The notes below the pieces were generated by a model. It made no database searches and was not told the origin of the DNA. It was given only the letters and a program-made list of their open reading frames with translations. Made by a program: the position numbers and the translations under genes. A DNA stretch of 64,000 bases, taken from contig NC_015675.1 of assembly GCF_000176035.2 (NCBI RefSeq), positions 310,001-374,000 of the forward strand. Reading direction: 5' to 3'. This document shows, piece after piece, positions 1 to 10,233 of this stretch. The number at the start of each line of letters is the position of its first letter. The stretch's first letter is position 1. The DNA comes from Mesorhizobium opportunistum WSM2075 (GTDB lineage: Bacteria > Pseudomonadota > Alphaproteobacteria > Rhizobiales > Rhizobiaceae).

Positions 1-842
1 ATGGCGTTCTCGGCAATGCCCATGATCAGCACGCCGACGATCACGCCCGACATGGTGGCGCGGCCGCCGGCAAGCGAGACGCCGCCGAGCACGCAGGCGG
101 AGATGACCGAAAGCTCCAGGCCGACCGCCGCATTGGGCTGGCCGGAGGTGATACGCGAGGCCAAGAGGATGCCGGCGATGCCGCAGACGACGCCCTGCAG
201 CGCGAAGATCCAGATGCGTGTCCGGTCGACATTGACGCCGGCCAGCCGTGACGCCTCCGGATTGCCGCCGATGGCCAGCGTGTTCTTCCCGAAAACAGTG
301 CGGTTCAAGACGAAGCCGAAGATGCCGAAGAGCACGGCCAGCACCCAGATCGGCGTCGGTATGCCGAGCAGTTTCGACAGCGCGAGCTGGTAGAAATCCG
401 GGCTGTTGATGCCGACGGCGCGGCCGTCGGACGCAATCAGCGCAAGGCCGCGCACGATCTGCATGGTGGCGAGCGTGGTGATCAGTGCGTTGATGCGGAA
501 TTTGGCGATGACGACGCCATTGATGAAGCCGACGAAGGCGCCGCAGGCGATTGCCGCCAGCAGGCCAAGCAGGATCGAGCCGGTGTAGTTCGATGCCATC
601 ACCGCGACCATGCCGGCGAAGGCGACGATCGAGCCGACCGACAGGTCGAAGTCGCGCGCCGCGAGACAGAACATCATGGTGCAGGCGACGATGCCGACGG
701 TGACCACCGACTGCAAAAGGCCGAGCATGTTCCGGTCGGTGAGGAAGTTCGGCACCAGGACCGACACCAGCGCGAAGGCGACGACGAAGATGACGACGAG
801 GCCCTGTTCGCCGAGCAGGATTTTTTTCAACTGGCCGGTCAT
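1..842 (-). CDS. araH: Sugar ABC transporter permease, AraH-like (partial, runs off left edge)
   Basis: The minus strand reads open from an ATG at 842 to the window edge, giving about 280 residues without the C-terminus. The protein begins MTGQLKKILLGEQGLVVIFV and alternates hydrophobic helices with the AraH/RbsC-type segments LAARDFDLSVGSIVA, FRINALITTLATMQIVRG and GGVSLAGGRATMSGV. It is an inner-membrane permease of the BPD_transp_2 family and would form the sugar channel with the ATPase just upstream. Only 11 bases separate it from the araG stop, so the two genes are one operon. The plus-strand ORFs here are antisense shadows. The sugar is inferred from the araF neighbour. Confidence 0.9.
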   Translation of the reverse strand, partial: MTGQLKKILLGEQGLVVIFVVAFALVSVLVPNFLTDRNMLGLLQSVVTVGIVACTMMFCLAARDFDLSVGSIVAFAGMVAVMASNYTGSILLGLLAAIACGAFVGFINGVVIAKFRINALITTLATMQIVRGLALIASDGRAVGINSPDFYQLALSKLLGIPTPIWVLAVLFGIFGFVLNRTVFGKNTLAIGGNPEASRLAGVNVDRTRIWIFALQGVVCGIAGILLASRITSGQPNAAVGLELSVISACVLGGVSLAGGRATMSGVIVGVLIMGIAENA

Positions 843-853
843 TGCAAAAGTCC

Positions 854-2365
854 TCAGGATGCGATCGCGTCGGGGGTTTTCTGGTCGGGAAGGGCCGCGG
901 CCAGGATCGCCTTCTCGGCGAACTGGTCCCGCGTAAGTACGGCGCTGATGCGTCCGCCGCACATCACCAGGATGCGGTCGCAAATGCCCATCACCTCCGG
1001 TAGCTCGGACGAGATGACGACGATCGCCATGCCGTCCTCGGCAAGCTGGTAGAGGAGTTCGTAGATTTCCGATTTGGCGCCGACGTCGATGCCGCGCGTC
1101 GGCTCGTCGACGATGAGGACGCGCACGCCCTGCTCCGACAGCCAGCGGCCGAGGATGACCTTTTGCTGGTTGCCGCCGGAGAGGTTGATGATGTCCTGCC
1201 TGCGCGAGGGCGTGCGCACCTTGAGCTTCTTGATGAAGGTCTCGGCGGTGGCGATCTCGCTGGCGCGGTCGAGCACGCCGAAGCGCGTGTGATGGCGCCG
1301 CGACGAGATGTTGATGTTCTCTTCGATCGAGCGACCCTGGATAATGCCGTCATGCTTGCGGTCCTCGGAGCACAGCACGATGCCGGCCCGGATCGAGCCG
1401 TGCGGATCGGTGGCGTGGACCAGCTTGCCGTCGACGCTGATAGTACCGCTCGAGCGCGGGTCGGCGCCGAACACCAGCCGCATCAGTTCCGAGCGCCCTG
1501 CGCCGATCAGGCCGAAGAAGCCGACGATCTCGCCGGCACGGGCCTCGAAGCTGGCCGGCGTCTTGAGCTTGGCCCCGGAGATCCCCTCGACCTCCAGGCG
1601 GACATCTCCCGATCCGCGCGGCCGAAAACCCCAGATGTCGGAGATTTCGCGGCCGACCATTTCGGCGACGACCTGGTCGCGGGTGACGCCTTTCAGTGAC
1701 GCGTGGTGCGCCGCGAGCTTGCCGTCGCGCAGCACCGTCAGGCTGTCGCAGAGGCGGAACACCTCGTCCAGCCGATGCGAGACATAGATGATGACCTTGC
1801 CCTCGCCGCGCAGACGGTCGATCAGGGCAAACAGGATTTCGCTTTCGCGCGAGGACAGCGACGAGGTCGGCTCGTCCAGTGCGATGACGCGCGCGTCGAG
1901 CATGATCGCCTTGGCGATCTCGACCATCTGGCGTTCGCCGATGGACAGCGTCTTGACCTTGCGGCGCATGTCGATGTCGATGCCGGCCGATTTCAGCTTG
2001 GCGCCGACATCGTCCAGCATCTTGCGGCCGGCGATGATGCCGGCACTGGCGGGAAAGCGGCCGAGGCTGAGGTTTTCGGCAACGGTGAGCTCGGGGACGA
2101 GCTGCAGTTCCTGGTGGATGACGATGACGCCATTGTCGAAGGCATCCCTTGTCGAGGCATAGGCCTGGGCCTTGCCGTCGATGCTGATCTCGCCCTCGTC
2201 GGCATGTTGGTCGCCCGACAGGATTTTGATCAGCGTGGATTTACCGGCGCCATTCTCGCCCATCAGGCCATGCACGGCGCCCTTGTCGACGCCGAACGAG
2301 ACGTCCGACAGCGCCTTGACGCCCGGATAGGTCTTGGTGATGCGCGAGAAGTCGAGAAAGGACAC
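854..2365 (-). CDS. araG: L-arabinose-type ABC transporter, duplicated ATPase AraG
   Basis: This is a tandem ABC ATPase of about 503 residues, close to the 504 of E. coli AraG. The N-terminal cassette has Walker A GENGAGKS (about residues 36-43), the signature LSIGERQ and Walker B ALDEPTSSLS. The C-terminal cassette has the degenerate Walker A GLIGAGRSEL typical of the second half of this family, then LSGGNQQK and LIVDEPTRGID. I chose the GTG at 2365 (reads VSFLDFSRITKTYPG) with AAAGGA about 9 bases upstream. The longer open frame to 2494 would add a basic, non-homologous extension running into araF. It powers sugar import with AraF and AraH. Confidence 0.93.
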   Translation of the reverse strand: MSFLDFSRITKTYPGVKALSDVSFGVDKGAVHGLMGENGAGKSTLIKILSGDQHADEGEISIDGKAQAYASTRDAFDNGVIVIHQELQLVPELTVAENLSLGRFPASAGIIAGRKMLDDVGAKLKSAGIDIDMRRKVKTLSIGERQMVEIAKAIMLDARVIALDEPTSSLSSRESEILFALIDRLRGEGKVIIYVSHRLDEVFRLCDSLTVLRDGKLAAHHASLKGVTRDQVVAEMVGREISDIWGFRPRGSGDVRLEVEGISGAKLKTPASFEARAGEIVGFFGLIGAGRSELMRLVFGADPRSSGTISVDGKLVHATDPHGSIRAGIVLCSEDRKHDGIIQGRSIEENINISSRRHHTRFGVLDRASEIATAETFIKKLKVRTPSRRQDIINLSGGNQQKVILGRWLSEQGVRVLIVDEPTRGIDVGAKSEIYELLYQLAEDGMAIVVISSELPEVMGICDRILVMCGGRISAVLTRDQFAEKAILAAALPDQKTPDAIAS

Positions 2366-2390
2366 TGGCGTCGATCCTTTTGAACCACGG

Positions 2391-2424
2391 CAAACAGGCG
2401 GCGGGTTGCGCCGCCGCCTGTTTG
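2391..2424 (-). promoter_or_regulatory. Perfect 14-bp hairpin between araF and araG
   Basis: The arms at 2391-2404 and 2411-2424 (caaacaggcggcgg and its complement) are perfectly paired around a 6-base loop. The hairpin lies 11 bases after the araF stop and 25 bases before the araG start. No U-run follows, so it is more likely an mRNA-stabilising or partial-attenuation element than a full terminator. Such elements commonly let a binding protein be made in excess over its ABC partners. Confidence 0.75.
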
Positions 2425-2435
2425 TACAGTGAGGA

Positions 2436-3425
2436 TTATTCGATGCCGAGGCCCTGGCGGACCTTCTGGTAGTCGTCGCGCTTGGCCAGCGCACCGGAGG
2501 TCAGGATCAGCTTTTCCGGTTCCTTGTTGTTGGCGACCCAGTCGTACATGTTGAGTGCCGTCTCGTAGCCGTGGCGCTTCGGCGAGATGATCACCGTGCC
2601 GACGAAGCCGGTGGCGGTCGGTTTCTTGAACTCGTTGATCGCCGAATCCGCGCCGCCGATGCCGACGCCGATCATGCCGTCGGCGGGAATGCCGACGCTT
2701 TCGGAGGCACGCACGGCGCCAAGCACGGCCTCGTCGTTGAGACCGAAGGAGACCCACTTCTTGATGTCGGCGTGAGCATTGAGCACTACCGTCGCGGCAT
2801 TAAGCGCGGCCTCGGTGTCGGTCTTGGCCTGCGGGGCGTCAAAGATGTTCTCGGCCTTGAAGCCGTTCGCCTTCAGCACCGAGATAGCACCTTCGACACG
2901 ATCGACGGCGGTCGGCAACTGATCATAGGAGACGCGGATGGCGCCGACCTCGTCGGCCTTCCAGCCGCGCGCCTTCATCTCGTCGACGATCGCCTGGCCA
3001 ACGGCCTCGCCGATCTTGGTAGCCGAAATGCCCATATGCGGCACGTCTTCGAGCGCCTTGCCGTCGGCACCGACGAGGCGGTCGTCGACGGTCATCAGCT
3101 TGAGATTGTTGGCGGCGGCCTTGGCGACGATGCCGGGGCCGAGTTTGACGTCCGGGGTGCAGACGATGAAGCCCTGCGCACCCTGGGCGCCGAGATTGTC
3201 GATCGCCGACATCAGCTTCTCACCATCCTCGGCGCCGATCTTGACCAGGGTGAAACCCTTTTCCTTGGCGGCCTGGTCGGCGAACTTCCATTCGTCCTGG
3301 AACCAAGGCTCCTCGGGCTGTTTGACGATAAAGCCGATCTTGGTGTCCTGAGCATACGCAGCGATAGTCGTGACGGACAGCACGGCAAGCGCGCCCGCGA
3401 CGAGCGCGGTCTTCAAAAGTCGCAT
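2436..3425 (-). CDS. araF: L-arabinose-binding periplasmic protein AraF
   Basis: This sugar-binding lipid-free periplasmic protein has 329 residues, the same length as E. coli AraF. A signal peptide of about 25 residues ends TTIAAYA before QDTKIG. The mature start GFIVKQPEEPWFQDEWKFAD closely follows the AraF pattern, as do GFIVCTPDVKLG, TVDDRLVGADGK and the C-terminal GVGIGG region. The ATG at 3425 follows GGGAGGTAATC and excludes an N-terminal 43-residue extension of the longer frame. It is first in the araFGH operon, divergent from the GntR regulator. Arabinose is the family ligand; galactose is also possible given the adjacent dgoD. Confidence 0.93.
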   Translation of the reverse strand: MRLLKTALVAGALAVLSVTTIAAYAQDTKIGFIVKQPEEPWFQDEWKFADQAAKEKGFTLVKIGAEDGEKLMSAIDNLGAQGAQGFIVCTPDVKLGPGIVAKAAANNLKLMTVDDRLVGADGKALEDVPHMGISATKIGEAVGQAIVDEMKARGWKADEVGAIRVSYDQLPTAVDRVEGAISVLKANGFKAENIFDAPQAKTDTEAALNAATVVLNAHADIKKWVSFGLNDEAVLGAVRASESVGIPADGMIGVGIGGADSAINEFKKPTATGFVGTVIISPKRHGYETALNMYDWVANNKEPEKLILTSGALAKRDDYQKVRQGLGIE

Positions 3426-3484
3426 GATTACCTCCCAGCGATAGGCCGGGCGCTCAGCCCGGGTGCTGGAGTCTCTAATTGTTT

Positions 3485-3517
3485 TTATCATACTCGTCAA
3501 TTGATCTGGTATGATAA
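3485..3517. promoter_or_regulatory. Palindromic operator candidate in the araF/gntR divergent region
   Basis: The arms TTATCATAC (3485-3493) and GTATGATAA (3509-3517) are perfect inverted repeats separated by 15 bases. A second palindrome, TCAATTGA (3497-3504), sits almost exactly at the same centre. The site is about 60 bases upstream of araF and 110 upstream of the regulator gene. It is the obvious binding-site candidate for the neighbouring GntR/FadR-type protein. This is inference from position and symmetry. Confidence 0.6.
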
Positions 3518-3625
3518 TTAAGCTACATGCTCTGACCAGGGATCGCTGGCGCAAATCATCCGCATCCGGTAAGGCCGGGCCGGTTGCGCGAACCAGCAGG
3601 TTCGCCGCCTTGGAGGAGGGCTGAG

Positions 3626-4372
3626 GTGACCGACATTTTGAAAAAGACGCCAGGCGACACGGCTACCCGCCGACCGCGCGTCATGCCCGACGTGACGAAG
3701 GCGATTGCCTCCGACATCTTTTCCGGGCGCTATCCGGCCGGCTCTTCGCTGCCGACCGAAAACGAACTGGGCGTCGAATACGGCGTCAGCCGCACCGTCA
3801 TCCGCGAGGCCCTCAAGGTGCTGGCCGCCAAGGGACTGGTGCTGTCGCGGCCGCGTGTCGGCACCGTCGTCTGCACCGAGGATGATTGGAACATCATCGA
3901 CCCGCAGGTGCTGGCCTGGCACGCGCCGCATGCGCTCCACGACAAGCTGTTCGACGCCATACTCGAAACCCGCCGCGCCATCGAACCGCTGGTCGCCGAG
4001 CTTGCCGCCGCGCGCGCGACATTGCAGGAAATCGCCAACCTCGAAGCCGCGTGGCGCGGCATGGCCGGCGCCGGCGAGGACCTCGGTACCTTCTCGCGCT
4101 CCGACATCGCCTTCCACCAGATCCTTTATGCGGCGAGCCACAACCCGATCTTCCGGCAGATCGGCAATCTGATCGACACCGGGCTCAAATTCTCGCTGGA
4201 GGCGACGGCGACCATTTCGCTCGATCGGCGCATGGAGGCGGTGGCCGCGCACCGCGAGGTGGTCGAGGCGCTGCGCATGCGCGACGCCGAGGCGGCACGC
4301 AGTGCCGCAAACCGGATTCTCGACCTTGCGGCGCGCGACCTCGTCAGCGCCAAGAAACTCAAGAACAACTGA
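3626..4372 (+). CDS. GntR family (FadR subfamily) transcriptional regulator
   Basis: The protein has about 248 residues. An N-terminal winged helix ([20 protein letters not shown] and SRPRVGTVV) is followed by an all-helical FCD effector domain with [34 protein letters not shown] and a C-terminal [10 protein letters not shown] helix. D and H residues in the FCD domain (DIAFH, AHREVV) match the metal/ligand-binding set of this family. I chose the GTG at 3626, which follows GGAGGAGGG; the open frame extends to 3584. It is transcribed divergently from araFGH and runs into dgoD with a 7-base gap, so it probably controls both in response to a sugar or sugar acid. Confidence 0.9.
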   Translation: MTDILKKTPGDTATRRPRVMPDVTKAIASDIFSGRYPAGSSLPTENELGVEYGVSRTVIREALKVLAAKGLVLSRPRVGTVVCTEDDWNIIDPQVLAWHAPHALHDKLFDAILETRRAIEPLVAELAAARATLQEIANLEAAWRGMAGAGEDLGTFSRSDIAFHQILYAASHNPIFRQIGNLIDTGLKFSLEATATISLDRRMEAVAAHREVVEALRMRDAEAARSAANRILDLAARDLVSAKKLKNN

Positions 4373-4379
4373 GACCAGC

Positions 4380-5528
4380 ATGAAAATCATATCGCTCACC
4401 ACCTACATCGTGCCGCCGCGCTGGCTGTTCCTGAAGATCGAGACCGATGCCGGCGTCACTGGCTGGGGCGAGCCGGTGGTCGAGGGCCGGGCGCTGACCG
4501 TCGAGGCCGCCGTGAAGGAGCTTGGCGACTATCTCATCGGCAAGGATCCTCGCCTGATCGAGGACCATTGGACGGTGATGCATCGCGGCGGCTTCTACCG
4601 CGGCGGGCCGATCCTGATGAGCGCGATCGCCGGCATCGACCAGGCACTGTGGGACATCAAGGGCAAGGCGCTCGGCGTGCCCGTGCATGAGCTGCTCGGC
4701 GGCAAATTGCGCGACACGATCAAGGTCTATTCCTGGATCGGCGGCGACCGGCCGGCGGAAGTGGCTGCCGGCGCCAAGGAAGTGGTGGCGCGCGGCTTCC
4801 TGGCGCTGAAGATGAACGGCACCGAGGAACTGCAGATCGTCGACAGCCATGACAAGATCGATGCCGCCGTCGAGCGCGTCGCCATGGTGCGCGAGGCGGT
4901 CGGGCCGAACATCGGCATCGCCGTCGATTTCCATGGCCGCGTGCACCGGCCGATGGCGCGCATCCTGGTCAAGGAACTCGAACCCTACCGGCTGATGTTC
5001 ATCGAGGAGCCGGTGCTCAGCGAAAACCGCGAAGCGCTGAAGGAGATCGCCGCCCTCGGCTCGACCCCGATCGCGCTCGGCGAACGGCTCTACAGCCGCT
5101 GGGACTTCAAGTCGGTATTCGAGCAAGGCGTCGTCGATATCATCCAGCCAGACCTGTCGCACGCCGGCGGCATCACCGAATGCCGCAAGATCGCGGCGAT
5201 GGCTGAGGCCTATGACGTGGCGGTGGCGCCGCACTGCCCGCTGGGGCCGATCGCGCTCGCCGCCTGCCTGCAACTCGACGCGGTCAGCTACAATTGCTTC
5301 ATCCAGGAGCAGAGCCTCGGCATCCACTACAACGCCGGCAACGACCTGCTCGACTATGCCGCCAACAAGGACGTCTTCCGCTACGAGGACGGCTATGTCG
5401 CCATTCCCGACGGGCCGGGCCTGGGCGTCGAGATCGACGAAGACTATGTCAAGGAGCGCGCCAAGGAAGGCCATCGCTGGCGCAATCCGATTTGGCGCCA
5501 TAAGGACGGCTCCTTCGCCGAGTGGTGA
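4380..5528 (+). CDS. dgoD: D-galactonate dehydratase (enolase superfamily)
   Basis: The protein has 382 residues, the E. coli DgoD length. It is a mandelate racemase/muconate lactonizing enzyme fold protein, starting [15 protein letters not shown]. The Mg ligands D183 (AVDFHG), E209 (FIEEP) and E235 (LGERLY) and catalytic H185 and H285 (APHCPLGP) fall at the numbers known for E. coli DgoD. It would convert D-galactonate to 2-keto-3-deoxygalactonate, the entry to the De Ley-Doudoroff branch. The gene starts 7 bases after the regulator's stop and is probably cotranscribed with it. No KDGal kinase or aldolase lies within this window. Confidence 0.93.
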   Translation: MKIISLTTYIVPPRWLFLKIETDAGVTGWGEPVVEGRALTVEAAVKELGDYLIGKDPRLIEDHWTVMHRGGFYRGGPILMSAIAGIDQALWDIKGKALGVPVHELLGGKLRDTIKVYSWIGGDRPAEVAAGAKEVVARGFLALKMNGTEELQIVDSHDKIDAAVERVAMVREAVGPNIGIAVDFHGRVHRPMARILVKELEPYRLMFIEEPVLSENREALKEIAALGSTPIALGERLYSRWDFKSVFEQGVVDIIQPDLSHAGGITECRKIAAMAEAYDVAVAPHCPLGPIALAACLQLDAVSYNCFIQEQSLGIHYNAGNDLLDYAANKDVFRYEDGYVAIPDGPGLGVEIDEDYVKERAKEGHRWRNPIWRHKDGSFAEW

Positions 5529-5642
5529 AGAGATAGATCGCCGGTCTCGGCAGGTCAGCTATTTCTTTGCAATCGCGCATTTAAGGCCTATGCTTCGGCA
5601 TCGGCCGCCAGTTCTTCGGATGCGTCCGACAGTGAGAGGTGC

Positions 5643-6371
5643 GTGCTCTTGCCCGTATGGGAGAGAGCCTTGCCCCAATCCCTCTTTCGCAACCAGGTGC
5701 TGAAGGCCCTCTCCTCGCAGGACTTCGCGCTTTTGCGGCCATCGCTGCATCATGTCGAACTGGACATCAAGGACCAGTTGGAGGTCGCGCATCAGCCGAT
5801 CAAGGACGTATATTTTCCCGAGAGGGGCATCGCGTCGGTGGTCGCCACCATGACCGGCGGGCGGCAAAGTGAAGTCGGCATTATCGGCTATGACGGGATG
5901 ACAGGAATTGCCGTCATTCTCGGACAGGAAAGCACCGCCACCGAGACCTATATCCAGGTCGCGGGCAATGGGTGGCGCCTGCCGGTTGAAACCCTTCGCT
6001 CCGCGATTGCGGAAAGCCCGTCCCTTCGCGCATCACTCCTGGACTATGCCCACGCGTTCCTCGTCCAATCGTCGCGGACGGCGCTGGTCAATGGTCATTC
6101 GAAAATCGAGGAACGCCTGGCCCGCTGGCTGCTGATGGTCCATGACCGCGCCGAAGGAGACAAGATCTACCTGACGCATGAGTTTCTGGCGACCATGCTC
6201 GGCGCCCACCGCCCCGGGGTCACCACGGCCCTGCAAATGCTTGAATATCGAGGATTGGTTCACGCCAAGCGCGGCGAGATCACGATCGTCGACCGCGCTG
6301 GGTTGATAAAGCTCACACATGGCGCTTACGGCGAGGAGGAGCAGCGTTATTTCGGCCTGGCCGCAGCCTGA
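5643..6371 (+). CDS. Crp/Fnr family transcriptional regulator
   Basis: This is a protein of up to 242 residues with an N-terminal cupin-like cyclic-nucleotide-binding domain (VYFPERGIASVVATM, EVGIIGYDGMTGIAVILG) and a C-terminal Crp-type helix-turn-helix (YLTHEFLATMLGAHRPGVTTALQMLEYRGLV). There are no cysteines to ligate an Fe-S cluster, so it is not an FNR-type oxygen sensor. The start is uncertain: GTG 5643 follows AGAGG closely, while TTG 5670 (LPQSLFRNQVL) follows GGGAGAGAG and fits the family better. It is monocistronic; the two small genes after it begin 175 bases downstream. Its regulon cannot be seen. Confidence 0.85.
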   Translation: MLLPVWERALPQSLFRNQVLKALSSQDFALLRPSLHHVELDIKDQLEVAHQPIKDVYFPERGIASVVATMTGGRQSEVGIIGYDGMTGIAVILGQESTATETYIQVAGNGWRLPVETLRSAIAESPSLRASLLDYAHAFLVQSSRTALVNGHSKIEERLARWLLMVHDRAEGDKIYLTHEFLATMLGAHRPGVTTALQMLEYRGLVHAKRGEITIVDRAGLIKLTHGAYGEEEQRYFGLAAA

Positions 6372-6546
6372 AGCATGCCGGTTGAAACGGGTTCAGCCGA
6401 CGTGCCCTAGCCCCTCAGCAGGTCGCCCGAAAGCATCAGCGGTTTTGAGCGGCTCGCAGCGACTGTCCGCTACCGGACATAGGCTTGAAGGCGGTCGAAT
6501 TCGTGCCATAAATCGGATTGGTCGGGGTTTCAGGGAGGAATTCTTC

Positions 6547-6786
6547 ATGACCAATTCGTTTCGAACCATCACTGTTGAAAAAGCCGCCGAAGCCTATGTC
6601 CTTTCCAGGGGAAGGGCCCGGTTCCTCTCCATCGCGCAGGCGATCCGCGCCATCCGAACACTGATGCCGGCATGCAAGGCCACCGACCGCGAGTTGGAGG
6701 AACTGGTGGCGGCCGCATCCTTCGTTCATGGCGTGCCCGTCGCCTTCGACGCAAGAACGGCCAAAGCACCACGGCTCCATTCGTAG
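6547..6786 (+). CDS. Small hypothetical protein, first of a tandem paralogous pair
   Basis: This 79-residue protein begins MTNSFRTITVEKAAEAYVLS with AGGGAGG 6 bases upstream. Its C-terminal half, AIRTLMPACKATDRELEELV then AASFVHGVPVAFDA, is clearly related to the next ORF. The shared pattern is R-x-(L/M)-(M/F)-P-x-C-x-x-T-D-x-E-L-(E/D)-(E/D)-L and a GxxxxFDA ending. It is soluble and has no signal peptide. I do not recognise a named family. Confidence 0.7.
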   Translation: MTNSFRTITVEKAAEAYVLSRGRARFLSIAQAIRAIRTLMPACKATDRELEELVAAASFVHGVPVAFDARTAKAPRLHS

Positions 6787-6794
6787 GCCCGTAG

Positions 6795-7058
6795 ATGTCC
6801 GCGCCCGTGGAGACGCCTACCTTGTCGGACGTCCGACTGGCGATCGTCCGACACCTGATCGACAATGTCGAGAGCACGAGCATTTCGATATCCGAGGTGA
6901 ACCGCGCCGTGAGGCGAATGTTTCCGCTTTGCGAACTTACCGATTGGGAACTTGACGATCTCATTGCGCGAAGCGCGATCGGCGCTGGATTTGCGATCGA
7001 TTTCGACGCGGGAGGATCCTGGCCGTATCGAAAACCGATAGGAAAATCAGCGGCCTAG
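6795..7058 (+). CDS. Small hypothetical protein, second of a tandem paralogous pair
   Basis: This 87-residue protein contains ISEVNRAVRRMFPLCELTDW followed by ELDDLIARSAIGAGFAIDFDA, which aligns with the preceding ORF through R-(R/T)-M/L-F/M-P-x-C-x-x-T-D-x-E-L. It begins 8 bases after the upstream stop, consistent with translational coupling in a two-gene operon. It is soluble, with no recognised domain. The pattern of acidic helix plus conserved Cys and Asp suggests a small regulatory or adaptor module, but no function can be assigned. Confidence 0.68.
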   Translation: MSAPVETPTLSDVRLAIVRHLIDNVESTSISISEVNRAVRRMFPLCELTDWELDDLIARSAIGAGFAIDFDAGGSWPYRKPIGKSAA

Positions 7059-7066
7059 AAGGTGAC

Positions 7067-7142
<76 letters not shown>

Positions 7143-7315
7143 ACTTCCGGAGTCAACCGGCGCCGTTGCCGGCGAAGAGATCCGGCGCGGGTTGGAACAC
7201 CGCGCCGTTAGTGCAGGCGGCTTCTAACCCCGCCTTTCCCAGATATCAAGCCTTGAGTACCGGCTTTTTGTTCACAGGCCGAGAAAGCCTGCAAACACTT
7301 GCATTCCAGGGCCGA

Positions 7316-7702
7316 TCAGACCTCATCGTCGTCGTCGCCAACGCCGATCATGTCGGCGACGTCGTCGTCTTCTTCCTCTTCGTCGGCAAGGAATGTGTCA
7401 TCCTCGTCGTCGCCCAGGTCGACATCTTCGTCGTCGCCGAGATCGGGCAGATCGTCGCCCTTGGCGTCCTCGTCGGCCTCTTCGAGCGAGACGACTTCAA
7501 CGCCCTCTTCGTCCTCGGCGTCCACTTCCTTCTCGGCCACTTCCTCTTCCTCCTCGAGGGCGGCGATCTTGCCTTCCTCGAAATAGGAACGCGGATAGGT
7601 CTTGCCCGTATAGGGCGAGACGATCGGGTCCTTGTTCAGGTCGTAGAATTTTCGACCCGTCTCAGGGTCGATACGCTTTGTGCCAAGTTCGTTTTTTGCC
7701 AC
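7316..7702 (-). CDS. TIGR02300-type protein with FYDLN acid domain
   Basis: This protein of about 128 residues begins at GTG 7702 (VAKNELGTKRIDPETGRKFY). The conserved N-terminal GRKFYDLNKDPIVSPYTG block defines the alphaproteobacterial FYDLN acid family. The C-terminal two thirds is an extremely acidic low-complexity tail of Asp/Glu runs. The open frame extends to 7759, but the family start supports the GTG. It is transcribed divergently from aroA, as in many Rhizobiales. Function is unknown. The antisense basic ORFs over the acidic tail are shadows. Confidence 0.88.
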   Translation of the reverse strand: MAKNELGTKRIDPETGRKFYDLNKDPIVSPYTGKTYPRSYFEEGKIAALEEEEEVAEKEVDAEDEEGVEVVSLEEADEDAKGDDLPDLGDDEDVDLGDDEDDTFLADEEEEDDDVADMIGVGDDDDEV

Positions 7703-7869
7703 GGCAAGCCTCGTCAATAAAAGAGTGGTCCCCTTAACCACAGTTTGGGGCGCTGTCAAAGCGAAAAGCCGGCGTCACAAAACCAAGTCCTGAAAGGCCT
7801 CGCGCCAAGTGACGACCATGGGGATGACCATTTCGCCCCGCCGTGATACGAGACCGCCGCAACAAATGA

Positions 7870-9267
<1,398 letters not shown>

Positions 9268-9377
9268 GGTTGATGGCAAGCGCGAAGCAAGCAGAGATGT
9301 CGGCAGGACAGAGGGGGGTGTGAAGGATCGCGACGCTTGTTTTATCCACCGCATCTTCCGATCGCGTTGGCCCGCCA

Positions 9378-10028
9378 ATGACACACGTCTTCACCATCGC
9401 CATCGACGGTCCAGCCGGTGCAGGCAAAGGCACCCTCGCCCGGCGTCTCGCCGACCATTACCGGCTGAACCTGCTCGACACCGGCCTCACCTACCGTGCG
9501 GTGGCCCATGCGCTGCTGCGGCTCGGCCTGCCGCTCGACAACGTATCGGCGGCCGAAACCGCCGCGCGCCAGGTCGATCTGGCGACGCTCGACCGCGCGG
9601 TCTTGTCGGCGCATGCGGTCGGCGAGGCTGCCTCGAAAGTCGCGGTTTACCCGACCGTGCGGCGCATCCTGGTGGAAAAGCAGCGCGAATTCGCCAAGAC
9701 GCCGCCGGGCGCGGTGCTCGACGGGCGTGACATCGGCACTGTCGTGTGTCCCGACGCCGACATCAAACTCTATGTCACGGCGAGCGCCGAAGTGCGCGCG
9801 AGGCGCCGGCTGGCGGAGATCGAGAGCATCGGCGGCACCGCCGATTTCGCCGAAATCCTCGCCGACATCGAGCGGCGCGACGAGCGCGACATGGGCCGCG
9901 CCGACTCGCCCTTGAAGCCGGCCGCCGACGCGCACTTGCTTGATACCAGCGAAATGGCTATAGAAGCCGCGTTTCTCGCGGCCATGACTGTCATCGACGA
10001 CGTGCTGGCCAAGCGAAATAAAGCCTGA
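9378..10028 (+). CDS. cmk: Cytidylate kinase
   Basis: CMP/dCMP kinase of 216 residues. The P-loop [10 protein letters not shown] covers residues 10-19, with the CMP-binding [12 protein letters not shown] segment, [21 protein letters not shown] and the LID region [14 protein letters not shown]. It phosphorylates CMP for RNA, DNA and lipid precursor supply. Its place between aroA and rpsA is the standard proteobacterial arrangement. Confidence 0.96.
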   Translation: MTHVFTIAIDGPAGAGKGTLARRLADHYRLNLLDTGLTYRAVAHALLRLGLPLDNVSAAETAARQVDLATLDRAVLSAHAVGEAASKVAVYPTVRRILVEKQREFAKTPPGAVLDGRDIGTVVCPDADIKLYVTASAEVRARRRLAEIESIGGTADFAEILADIERRDERDMGRADSPLKPAADAHLLDTSEMAIEAAFLAAMTVIDDVLAKRNKA

Positions 10029-10092
10029 TCCGGGTTTTCCCTCGTTTTCCGTTGCCGGAAACGCAGAAAATACCCATATCGGGCATGAACCA

Positions 10093-10171
10093 GCCTGCCA
10101 GCATTCTTCATGCGCCGGAATTGCCGCTTGAAAAGCGGCCCAGGGTTTTTCAACCCGGAACGCCGGCAGGC
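10093..10171 (+). promoter_or_regulatory. Structured rpsA leader (hairpins)
   Basis: The 205-base cmk-rpsA gap contains nested pairings. GCCGCTT (10123-10129) pairs with AAGCGGC (10133-10139) around a GAA loop. Next to it a GGGTT/AACCC hairpin forms at about 10143-10155. Outer pairings are possible through GCCTGCC (10093-10099) with GGCAGGC (10165-10171), or alternatively GCCGG with CCGGC. S1 represses its own translation through leader hairpins in gammaproteobacteria. An analogous autoregulatory leader here is inference. Confidence 0.5.
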
Positions 10172-10233
10172 CAACGCAACGCTAACCCACGGCGCCCGTC
10201 CCGCTTCAGATGCGGGGCACTCCAGGAGAAAAT

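Noticed and set aside
1..936. Plus-strand ORFs rich in Ala, Thr and Pro at the left edge
   Set aside because: They are antisense to araH and araG, whose protein motifs are clear on the minus strand.
7316..7586. Serine-rich plus-strand ORF at 7299
   Set aside because: It is the antisense of the GAC/GAG acidic codons of the FYDLN-domain protein.
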